From contig JACKOY010000010.1 in assembly GCA_024233935.1 (NCBI GenBank), positions 62,001 to 126,000 on the forward strand: a stretch of 64,000 nt of DNA. Reading direction: 5' to 3'. Within the stretch, counting starts at the first letter, position 1; every line of letters begins with the position of its first letter. The notes beneath the pieces are model-generated. The model ran no database searches, was not told the DNA's origin, and saw only the letters and a list, made by a program, of their open reading frames with translations. This DNA comes from Spirochaetales bacterium (GTDB lineage: Bacteria; Spirochaetota; Leptospiria; Leptospirales; Leptonemataceae). Both the position numbers and the translations under genes were made by a program. Below are positions 8,311 through 16,417 of this stretch, in pieces.

Positions 8311-11300
8311 TCAATCCACGGCGCGGTATTCGAGGCGCAAAAGTGCTATATCGTCCATCAATTCGCCGGTCTTTTTTAGCCCTTCGTAGATGGCCCCGAG
8401 CTCTCCCCGCGCGCCCTCGACGGCGCGCAGAAACGCGGTTTCGTCTTCGTTGACGATCTGGTTCCCGCGCGAGTCATGGCCGACCAGAATATCGTCCCGC
8501 CCGTCTGTGCCCAGGATCACAACATCGCCTGGCAGAAGTTGCACGGATTCAATCTCAATGTCCTGCTGGCGGGCGCCCAGCATCCCCAGTTTTATATGCG
8601 ATCGTCGACATTCCATGAAACTGGCCTGACCATTCCTCAGAAGGACCAGAGCGGGGTGCTCCGCGACCAGATAGTGCAATCTGCCCGTGTCGTTCTCGAT
8701 GATTCCCAGCCCGAGGGTCGCCATCATGTAGCCGCTGAAGGTATCGAAGACCCGGCAGAGTTCGCTGAAGGCTTCTTTCAGCCAGGCGGCCGGGTCCGCG
8801 ATCTGTAGAGCGCGGTCATAGGCGACGATTGATTCAAAGACGGCGCCCACGACCAGAGTACCTGCCGCTCCCTGTATAGACTTGCCCATGGCATCCGCGT
8901 TCAGAAAGACCGCGCAATCTTTCCCTGCAATCTCCATGCTGTGAGCTAGATTCAGATCCCCTCCGATTTCGGCGTCCCAGGTCTTGTAGCGAAAGCGTTT
9001 CTTCTGGTGTATAAGTGATTGGGCGGTAACGCGATTGCCCTGCAGCGCGACCGTCCGGAGCGGTTCCACCAGAAGCGACGTCAAAAAATAATCGCCATCC
9101 TGTTGTTCTTTGAGCGCCCGGACTTCGGTCAACGCCGTATTCAGGTCGTTGGTTCGCTCGGCAACTTTGCTTTCGAGATCCATGTAGAGCCGGGCGTTCT
9201 CGACCGAAATCGCCGCCTGGGAAGCGAGCGCCTGCACAACCTCCAGTCGTTCCGGAGTAAACGCGCCCGCCGACAAATTGTTTTCCAGATATGCGATGCC
9301 GGCCAGCTTGCCCTGGTGGAGCAGGGGAACGCAGAGCACGGACTTTATATTGTGTCCCTGAATAAAAGGATCGGCGCCGAAAGTTTCGTCCGCGGTCGCC
9401 TGGTCAAGGACCAGCGGCTGCGCCGTGCGGGCGACATAGTTGATCAAAGAACGCGGAAGATTACGCGTTTGTTCCAGCGGGATGGACTCGCGCAGTGCGA
9501 CTTCGTTTGCCCGGTATTCTGACTCGGCCTCCAGAAAGAGGGTGCCGTGATCTTCCATAAGGAAGGCGCCACGCTGGGCGCCCGCGTTCTCGATCAAAAT
9601 GTGGATCAGACGCGAGAGCAACTTACTGAGAACGATCTCGCCCGAAAGAGCCTGTTGGGCCTTGAGCACGCTGCTGAAATCCAGAATACTGTCAGTTGCT
9701 CCGGTAGAAGTGCTGGAGCGTGTTGTGCGAAGGCCTCCCGAGCTCGCGCGCACCAGGCCGGGAGATTCTCTGCGCGCCCGGTGCAACCACGAATCACAAC
9801 CCAGCATGCTGAACAGGTATTCCGCTTCCGCGAGATAGACGCGCGAAACCCGCGTTCGTGCCCGCTGTCCGTGAAAGAGGGCGGAATGTTCGTTGATGAC
9901 CGCCTGGTCAAAGTGGAATTCTTCCTGGGACGCGCGGGCCGCCGCACGGTCGAAAAGTTCCATGGCCCGACTGTCGTCGCCCTGCAGGGCGCTGGCCTCA
10001 GCCTCGAGGTGCAGGCGGCGGTGTTCATGCAGACTGCTCTCTCCGGTCAGACGCACAAGCCTGGAGCGCGCTACTGAGAAGGCCGGCGCATGTTCGGGGG
10101 CGAAAAAAGCCAGCCGGGCCGCGCAGAGCGCCTCGTAGTAAAGGAGGTCGACCGTCATTATTGAGCTGAAGGCTCCGGAGGCGTGCTGATGGGCCAGGAC
10201 CGCCTGCTCGAGACCGCGCTGGTATTCTCCGAGCAAGTGATGCAAACGGACCCGCGCCAGGTGATAGCTGAAAAGCTGGCTGTGATTACCGGCCTTTTTC
10301 CAGAGCGGGAGGGTGCGGTCGGCGTTAAAGTGTTGTCCGCGCAACTGGGAATCGTTGTCCGCCTGACGCATGCTTGCGATGGTCTGCCACCACACTCCAA
10401 AAAACAGGGCTCCATCGCCGGTGTGCAGCCGACTCAGGAGCGTACTGTATTTTTCGAATTCGCGCCGGGTTTCTTCAAGGTTGCGTGAGCGCAGAAAGCG
10501 CAAGTAAGCGAACATACCCACGGCATGAGTCGCGAAATGGAAATCGCCCGCCTCCATGGCCACTGTTATGGCCCGATCCAGATCCCGCATGCCTTCGCTC
10601 AGTCGGTCGCATCGATGCTGTAAGAAGGCCCCTCGAATAAAAAGTGTGCGCGCCAGGGTGCCTCCTCCGGCACGGGCTTCTTCCAGACGAACTGCGAGGT
10701 CGACCAGCCGTGTGGCTTCCGACAGGTTTTCTCTGTAATGCGTCAGGATCATGCCGGCGGCGGCCAGGGCCACGGAGGTGGACTGAGTCCGTCCCCGGGC
10801 CAGGCTTCGCTTGAGCATGCTGTGGACAATCCAGGGAAGAAAACCGGCCCGGGTCGTGTAGGCCGGGACCAGACAGTTTTCGAGCAGGCGCAGAATGGTG
10901 GTCGCGTCGGCATCCACCCCTTCGGGGTCGGCCCCGGCGATCTGTCGTTCCAGCCGTCGGGCCGCCGCGCGAATGCGCCACGCGCCAAACCAGAGCCGGG
11001 GAGGCCGCGTGGGCAGTGTAACTCCGAGCAGAGCCAGAGCCCGTCGCGCGTGGTCCAGGGCGTCTCCCTGCCGGTTCTGGCCCGCGAGCAACGGAATCAA
11101 AGTCTCATGAATGCGCAGACGTTGCTCACGATCTTTAGCCTGAGCAAGCGCGCGTTCGAAAAGTGCCTCGGCCCGCTCTGGATTGCCGACCAGATATTCG
11201 CTTTCCGCGCTCCGGAAGAGCAGCTCCCGGTGCAAATCTCGTTCATGTTCCGAGTCCGGTCGATCGATGAGTTCAAGGCCGCGCGCAAGGTAGCGTGAGG

Positions 11301-13539
11301 CGGCATCGTAGGCGGTCGCCCGCAGGGCACGTTCGCCCGCCATAAGATTAAATTGGGCAAGTTGCCGGCGCGCGTCTGGTTCCGTAATCAGATCGACGGC
11401 CTGATTCAAATGCTCGACGATTACAAAGATCCTTTCTTCCAGTCGCGGGCGACTCGTATTGGCGAGCAAAAACTCTCCGGCCCGGCGATGGATGCGCTTT
11501 CGTTCCAGGGGCTCCAGTATTCCGTAGGCTGCTTCCCGCAATCGGTCGTGGGCGAAGCTTATCTGGGTTGGACTGAAAATAATCAGGCCTTCTTCAATCG
11601 CGGGCAAAAGATCGTCGCGGGTTTCTTCCTCGCTTTGGCCCGTCGCACCTGAAAGCGTGTCGGCGTAAAACTTCATGCCCAGGCACGAAGCCTGGGTCAC
11701 GATGCGACGGGTTTGCGCGGGCAGGGATGAAATGCGTTCCACCATCAGGCTGACCACGTTAGGGGTCACAAGGGAGGTTCTGACCTGCTCCATGTCCCAG
11801 GTCCATCCCTCACCCGGACGATACAGAATCAGTTTGCGTTCATGAAGGGCTGTCAGATACTCACGGACCAGAAATACATTGCCGCCGGTCTTGCGCTGTA
11901 CAACTTCCGATAGCTCGACCGTACGTTCATCGTCTTCGCTGAGGCTACTTGCAATGAGTTTGTTGGTGGCCTGCAGATCCAATGAACCGAGCGTGATCTT
12001 GCGGTATTCGTAACCCCGGCTCCGAATGCCTTCCAGGGCATTTTTGAGCACGCCGGTCGGCTGGCTGCCGCGAATCGCGATCAAAAGCAGCATGTACTTC
12101 AGCTCCGGGTCTGTGTACAATGCTTCCAGCAGCTCCAGGCTCGATCCGTCAATCCACTGCAGATCGTCCAGAAAGAGAGCCAGTGGTCGTTCCGCTGTCG
12201 CGCAGGTCTTGAGAAAGCGTTGAAAGGCCATGCGAAAGCCACTGCGCGTTTCGCCGGTTGGATTGCTGCGCGGTTCTTCGTTGCCCATCACCAGACGCAA
12301 ACCGGGCAAGGCCTGGTAGAGCAGGTCCAGATCCGGGCCGACCTTTGCCCGCAGGCGCTCCGACCATCGTCGCAATTCGGCGTCGCTTTCTCCCAGCAAT
12401 TGTCTGATCAAATCCTGGGTCGCCTGGATGAGTGCGCTGTAAGGCTGGTTCTGCTTGAACTCGTCGAATTTGCCCGCGACGAAGCGCGCGTCCCGTGCGG
12501 CTACCAGGCGTTCGCCTTCAACGAGTAATCGGCTCTTACCCACACCTGGCTCGCCGGCCAGCAGCACCAGCCGCGCGGCCCCCTGACAGACTTCCCGCAG
12601 GTTCACGTCAATGAGTCCCAATTCGCGTTCGCGTCCGAACAGTTGCTGCGAAAGTCGAAACCGGTCGGTCCGGTCTTGTTGTCCGGGAACAAAATCCTTA
12701 AGGGCGCTCGGTTGCGTCAGATTCTCCAGGCAGAATTCCAGGTCTTTTCGCAGGCCGGCTGCGGTCTGATAGCGCTGCTCCGGCGCCTTTTCAAGAAGCT
12801 TGCCGACGATTGCCGAAAGGGCGGCCGGAACCGAAGGGCGTCGTTCCAGCACCGGGCGCGGAGCAAGCGCGATGTGCGCGTGCACCAGTCCAAGCGGATC
12901 GCGCGCCTCAAACGGAAGCGAACCCGTGAGCAGTTCGTAAAACGTCACGCCAAGGGAATAGAAGTCCGTTCGATAATCCACGGTTCGATTCAGTCGCCCG
13001 GTCTGCTCGGGAGAAATGTAGGCGTACGTTCCCTCGACGCCATGGTCGCGCAGTTCCTGGCTGGCCTTTTCCCGGGCGAGGGTCGTTGCACTTCCGAAGT
13101 CCACGATGCAGACTCTCTTTGAGTCGGGGTCGTACATCACGTTCGAAGGCTTCAGGTCGCGGTGGATGATGCCGGCTGCGTGTAAGCCCTGGACGGCCTC
13201 AACCAGGCCCAGCGCGATCGTCAGGAAACGGCGTGGGTCGACGTGGCCTTCCTTCTCCAGCAGCGCCCGCAGGGTGATGCCCGGGGCCAGTTCCTGAACA
13301 ATCGTGGGTCGATGGCCGACCATTTCCAGCTGCAGGGCGCGCACAACCCCCGGCAGATTCAGGCTCTTGAGAATTCGGTATTCTTCTTCGAAACGGGCAA
13401 CCAGGGCAGGCGGAGGGTACTCTTCCGTCGTGAGCTTGATGGCAACCGCGCTCTGGTCACGGTGTGCCGCGAACACGACCGAACGTTGCCCCCGGGCAAT
13501 CTCCCGGTCGATTTCGTATCCTTCCAGTTTGATATTCAT
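8311..13539 (-). CDS. Giant signalling protein: Ser/Thr kinase - AAA ATPase - helical repeats - GAF - PP2C phosphatase
   Basis: 1742 residues. Domains in order: a Hanks-type kinase at 1-275 with invariant K35, HRDLKPSN 126-133 and DFG 147-149; an AAA_16-type ATPase from about 300 with Walker A GEPGVGKS 329-336 and a Walker B-like LFLDDLQWID near 460; a long helical TPR-like region of about 650-1250; a GAF domain at about 1295-1450; a coiled coil; and a SpoIIE-like phosphatase at about 1510-1742 (GGDLN, ADAMGKS, GTDGRDD, MDDIALL). The first three parts resemble PknK-like and fungal-type hybrid kinases with a regulatory STAND ATPase. Adding a phosphatase puts kinase and phosphatase activity on one chain. 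ADAMGKS replaces the usual DVxGHG, so phosphatase activity is less certain. Cytoplasmic, no membrane segment. Last gene of a same-strand run beginning near 21.1 kb. Confidence 0.92.
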   Translation of the reverse strand: MNIKLEGYEIDREIARGQRSVVFAAHRDQSAVAIKLTTEEYPPPALVARFEEEYRILKSLNLPGVVRALQLEMVGHRPTIVQELAPGITLRALLEKEGHVDPRRFLTIALGLVEAVQGLHAAGIIHRDLKPSNVMYDPDSKRVCIVDFGSATTLAREKASQELRDHGVEGTYAYISPEQTGRLNRTVDYRTDFYSLGVTFYELLTGSLPFEARDPLGLVHAHIALAPRPVLERRPSVPAALSAIVGKLLEKAPEQRYQTAAGLRKDLEFCLENLTQPSALKDFVPGQQDRTDRFRLSQQLFGRERELGLIDVNLREVCQGAARLVLLAGEPGVGKSRLLVEGERLVAARDARFVAGKFDEFKQNQPYSALIQATQDLIRQLLGESDAELRRWSERLRAKVGPDLDLLYQALPGLRLVMGNEEPRSNPTGETRSGFRMAFQRFLKTCATAERPLALFLDDLQWIDGSSLELLEALYTDPELKYMLLLIAIRGSQPTGVLKNALEGIRSRGYEYRKITLGSLDLQATNKLIASSLSEDDERTVELSEVVQRKTGGNVFLVREYLTALHERKLILYRPGEGWTWDMEQVRTSLVTPNVVSLMVERISSLPAQTRRIVTQASCLGMKFYADTLSGATGQSEEETRDDLLPAIEEGLIIFSPTQISFAHDRLREAAYGILEPLERKRIHRRAGEFLLANTSRPRLEERIFVIVEHLNQAVDLITEPDARRQLAQFNLMAGERALRATAYDAASRYLARGLELIDRPDSEHERDLHRELLFRSAESEYLVGNPERAEALFERALAQAKDREQRLRIHETLIPLLAGQNRQGDALDHARRALALLGVTLPTRPPRLWFGAWRIRAAARRLERQIAGADPEGVDADATTILRLLENCLVPAYTTRAGFLPWIVHSMLKRSLARGRTQSTSVALAAAGMILTHYRENLSEATRLVDLAVRLEEARAGGGTLARTLFIRGAFLQHRCDRLSEGMRDLDRAITVAMEAGDFHFATHAVGMFAYLRFLRSRNLEETRREFEKYSTLLSRLHTGDGALFFGVWWQTIASMRQADNDSQLRGQHFNADRTLPLWKKAGNHSQLFSYHLARVRLHHLLGEYQRGLEQAVLAHQHASGAFSSIMTVDLLYYEALCAARLAFFAPEHAPAFSVARSRLVRLTGESSLHEHRRLHLEAEASALQGDDSRAMELFDRAAARASQEEFHFDQAVINEHSALFHGQRARTRVSRVYLAEAEYLFSMLGCDSWLHRARRESPGLVRASSGGLRTTRSSTSTGATDSILDFSSVLKAQQALSGEIVLSKLLSRLIHILIENAGAQRGAFLMEDHGTLFLEAESEYRANEVALRESIPLEQTRNLPRSLINYVARTAQPLVLDQATADETFGADPFIQGHNIKSVLCVPLLHQGKLAGIAYLENNLSAGAFTPERLEVVQALASQAAISVENARLYMDLESKVAERTNDLNTALTEVRALKEQQDGDYFLTSLLVEPLRTVALQGNRVTAQSLIHQKKRFRYKTWDAEIGGDLNLAHSMEIAGKDCAVFLNADAMGKSIQGAAGTLVVGAVFESIVAYDRALQIADPAAWLKEAFSELCRVFDTFSGYMMATLGLGIIENDTGRLHYLVAEHPALVLLRNGQASFMECRRSHIKLGMLGARQQDIEIESVQLLPGDVVILGTDGRDDILVGHDSRGNQIVNEDETAFLRAVEGARGELGAIYEGLKKTGELMDDIALLRLEYRAVD

Positions 13540-13618
13540 CGTGCGACAGCCGGCCGTCCGGCGCCTGGCCCGTTCCCGGGACCATTTTCACAACTGGACG
13601 GTTGAAAACGACAAGAAC

Positions 13619-14947
13619 TTACGCGCGTCCGCGAGTTGTTCCGTTACGTTGCAGGCTGGCCCGGCACCACGGACAGTGATTCCAGTAGTTGCGCAAAATC
13701 CCCCAGCCACAGGACTGGCAGCGGTCCTTGCTTTCATCAATTTTCCACTTTTGCTTCACCTTGCGGTTGCACCAGGGACAGTACTGCATAAAGGGGATGA
13801 GCTGCTTGCGTGTGCAACGGGCGTTGCTGCAACGAGCCGAATAACGTCGATCGCTGTATTCACGATCGCTGAGCGGGCCGACTGCGGCTCCGTAGCACCA
13901 CGGGCAGAAACGCCAGTCCATTTTCATACCGCGGTGGCATCGGGGACACTGGCAGGGATAACCCGTTTCGCCGCGAAAACGGGCGGGCTGGTCTCCGCAC
14001 CAGGGGCAGGCCTTCATGACTTCCGCGATGGGTCCTTTACAGCGGCGGCATTCGGTGGTCGTTCCAAAGGCGCGACCATGTTCCCGGTGGTACTGGCGCA
14101 TACGCAGTTCCTGCCAGTCTTTGCCGCGGTCCAGGGGTTCCCGGCGTCGCCGTCGGCTGGTGGTTCGCAGCGCCCGGCGCTTGAGCCGCAGAAAGGCCTT
14201 GAGCATGGATTCGGCCGAATCAAAGCGATGAGCGGGATCGACTTCGATCGCCCGGAGCAGAAAATCGATCATGTCCGGGTGCACACGGCTGCGCAGTTTT
14301 TCCTGGCCGGGCAGTGGCGGGCGATAAGGCCATTCCGGGAGCGCACCCGAAAACATCTTCCAGAGGACCAGGCCCAGTGAGAATACATCTGAGGCAAACG
14401 AGATCTTGCCCATGGCCTGTTCCGGGGCGATGTAACCAACTGTCCCGGAACCGGAAACCGGCATGGTGTGACGCGCGACGCGTGCGATTCCAAAGTCGGT
14501 AATGCGTATGCGATTCCCCGGAAAGATCAGCATGTTTTCGGGTTTGATGTCGCAGTGTACGATGCGCTTGCGATGCGCTTCTGCCAGTCCGCTCAGCATT
14601 TGCTCCGCGTAGTCCAGGGCGGTCTTCGAAGAAAGCCGGGTCATGAGCCTGTCCGCAAGAGTCTGCTCGGCCAGCGGGGAAACGATCACGAACTGTCCGT
14701 CAATGATGTCGGCATACTTAATCGGTAAGACGTTGGGGTGGTCCAATTGCGCCGTCAGCCGCACCTCTTTTCGAAACAGCTCCAGATTCTCTTTGCCCAT
14801 GAGATTGGGCAGGGGGATCTTGAGGGCGACTTTGATGCCCTCAATCGAATCCCGCGCCTGATAGACCCTGGCAAAGCCACCGCGGGCCAGGGTCTTTTCG
14901 ATGGTGTACTTACCGAGCTTCTGTTTTGGTTTGAGGGGGGCTTTCAT
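13619..14947 (-). CDS. Ser/Thr protein kinase with four C-terminal zinc ribbons
   Basis: 442 residues from the ATG at 14947 (the codon before it is TTG). Residues 12-265 are a Hanks-type kinase: glycine loop ARGGFARVY, K43 in VALK, HCDIKPEN at 131-138, DFG at 151-153 and a GTVGYIAPEQ activation segment. The usual HRD is HCD, so the Arg that normally contacts the phosphorylated activation loop is missing (a non-RD kinase). From about 295 there are eight CxxC-type knuckles forming four zinc ribbons, each second half reading CPWC. Between them lies a basic stretch (TTSRRRRR). The ribbons may bind protein or nucleic acid; substrate unknown. It lies 79 bases ahead of the giant kinase-phosphatase gene and may be cotranscribed. 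Confidence 0.9.
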   Translation of the reverse strand: MKAPLKPKQKLGKYTIEKTLARGGFARVYQARDSIEGIKVALKIPLPNLMGKENLELFRKEVRLTAQLDHPNVLPIKYADIIDGQFVIVSPLAEQTLADRLMTRLSSKTALDYAEQMLSGLAEAHRKRIVHCDIKPENMLIFPGNRIRITDFGIARVARHTMPVSGSGTVGYIAPEQAMGKISFASDVFSLGLVLWKMFSGALPEWPYRPPLPGQEKLRSRVHPDMIDFLLRAIEVDPAHRFDSAESMLKAFLRLKRRALRTTSRRRRREPLDRGKDWQELRMRQYHREHGRAFGTTTECRRCKGPIAEVMKACPWCGDQPARFRGETGYPCQCPRCHRGMKMDWRFCPWCYGAAVGPLSDREYSDRRYSARCSNARCTRKQLIPFMQYCPWCNRKVKQKWKIDESKDRCQSCGWGILRNYWNHCPWCRASLQRNGTTRGRA

Positions 14948-15043
14948 CAATACGGTGCGACTGATCCGGTCAGGCCGACGACCGAAGGTCGCGAAATCAA
15001 CGTCCGTCCAGAATTCCTGGCACGGCCGGAGCGAAAAGCGAAA

Positions 15044-16369
15044 TCAGGGTCGGTCATTTCCATTGCCGGAGCCCGAATCGCGGAGCCGTCGGTAGAGCGC
15101 CAGAAAACGCTCGTTGGGTTTGCAGGGATCGTTGTTGGCCCGTAGTTCGGGTTGTATTCCACGAACGAAATACATGTCAATGTCGCCTTTGTTTTTGGCG
15201 CTGATCTTCCCGCGATGGTCACACTCAAAAAGATCCCGAACCAACTCATAGGTAGCGGCGGAGATATTGATGGCGCCCGGAGAACCGGAAGATTCCATCC
15301 GACTGGCCGTATTTACGGTGTCCCCCCAGACATCGTAAGCAAACTTTTCCTGTCCGATGACGCCGGCCACCAGCGGCCCGGTGTGAATGCCCAGTCGCAA
15401 CTCCCAGAAGGCCTCGTTCCGGGCAGATTTTTCGGCCCGGAGTTGCTGCATGAAGCGGCTGATTTCCAGGGCCGCCAGGACCGCGTCCACCGGATTGGTT
15501 CGGTTGGGCGCGGGAATGCCCCCGGCTGCCATGTAGGCATCCCCGATGGTCTTTATTTTCTCCATGCCGTGCCGGTTCATTACCTGGTCGAAAGCCCGAA
15601 AGCATTCGTCCAGTTCCTGAATCAGCTCGTGAGGAGTGAGTTTTTCGGCAATGCCGGTAAAGCCGACAAAATCCGTGAACAACACCGTGACGTACTCGTA
15701 ACTGCGCGGTTCCACGCGATCTTCCCGTTTCAGCTGTTCAGCGATGGTCTCGGGCAGGATATTCAGGAGCAATTGCTCCGATTTACGGCGTTCGGAATGC
15801 AGATTTTGAACCAGGGCCTGCACAATTACGGCCACGAAGATCAAGACGAAGACGAAGTTTCCGAAAACATCCGCGTGGCGCGCTTCCGTAGACGTGTGGG
15901 GAGTGATCAGGTCCGGGCGAAACGCTTCCACGTAAAAAATGATGCCGACCGAACCGACAAACAACAAATAAGAGCCCAGGGTCTGAAACCAACTGCGCGC
16001 AAGGATCGTGGCGATGACCAGGGCGGCAATGATGTAGTACTGGGCGCCGCCCAAAGACCCCGCGTTGACCACTATATTAGAAACCAGAAAAACCAGCATC
16101 GTTAGAACAAACGGCCAGAAAAGAACATAGTAGATGCTTCGAAAGCGGGAGAAGTAGTAATAGATCAGGAACAGCACACCACTTCCGACATGCAGCGCGA
16201 ACAGGGCCGTGTCCGGGCCGAGGTCAATGTAGTTCAGCGAACCGCCGAGGTTTGTGACGGCATTCAGAAAGCTCAGCGTGTTGAACAGACGATGCTCAAG
16301 TGAATTGCGCTTGAGGCTACCGAACAGCGCCTCGAAAAACCCCACCAGAAACTTACGAATCGCGCTCAT
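15044..16369 (-). CDS. Membrane class III adenylate cyclase (six-helix type)
   Basis: 441 residues. Residues 30-200 hold about six hydrophobic helices without an obvious extracellular domain; a short linker (ERRKSEQLLLNILPETIAEQ) then leads into the cyclase domain (about 225-410). Metal-binding aspartates are in FTDFVGFT and the partner IGDAYM. The purine-selecting pair is Lys (EKIKTIGD) and Asp (YDVWGDTVN), which predicts adenylate rather than guanylate cyclase of subclass IIIa. Transition-state Asn/Arg are in VNTASRMES. The protein should make cAMP at the inner membrane as a homodimer. Flanked on the same strand by the hydrolase-DedA-ATP-grasp gene (48 bases upstream) and the zinc-ribbon kinase (96 bases downstream). 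Confidence 0.92.
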   Translation of the reverse strand: MSAIRKFLVGFFEALFGSLKRNSLEHRLFNTLSFLNAVTNLGGSLNYIDLGPDTALFALHVGSGVLFLIYYYFSRFRSIYYVLFWPFVLTMLVFLVSNIVVNAGSLGGAQYYIIAALVIATILARSWFQTLGSYLLFVGSVGIIFYVEAFRPDLITPHTSTEARHADVFGNFVFVLIFVAVIVQALVQNLHSERRKSEQLLLNILPETIAEQLKREDRVEPRSYEYVTVLFTDFVGFTGIAEKLTPHELIQELDECFRAFDQVMNRHGMEKIKTIGDAYMAAGGIPAPNRTNPVDAVLAALEISRFMQQLRAEKSARNEAFWELRLGIHTGPLVAGVIGQEKFAYDVWGDTVNTASRMESSGSPGAINISAATYELVRDLFECDHRGKISAKNKGDIDMYFVRGIQPELRANNDPCKPNERFLALYRRLRDSGSGNGNDRP

Positions 16370-16417
16370 TGTCCTTCCGAAGATCCGAACCCGGCCCCTC
16401 CCTGTCCACCACGCTTT

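Noticed and set aside
7847..8314. 155-residue frame opposite the small secreted protein
   Set aside because: Its sequence has no domain or signal peptide, while the plus strand shows a signal peptide and a Cys cluster; kept the plus strand at modest confidence.
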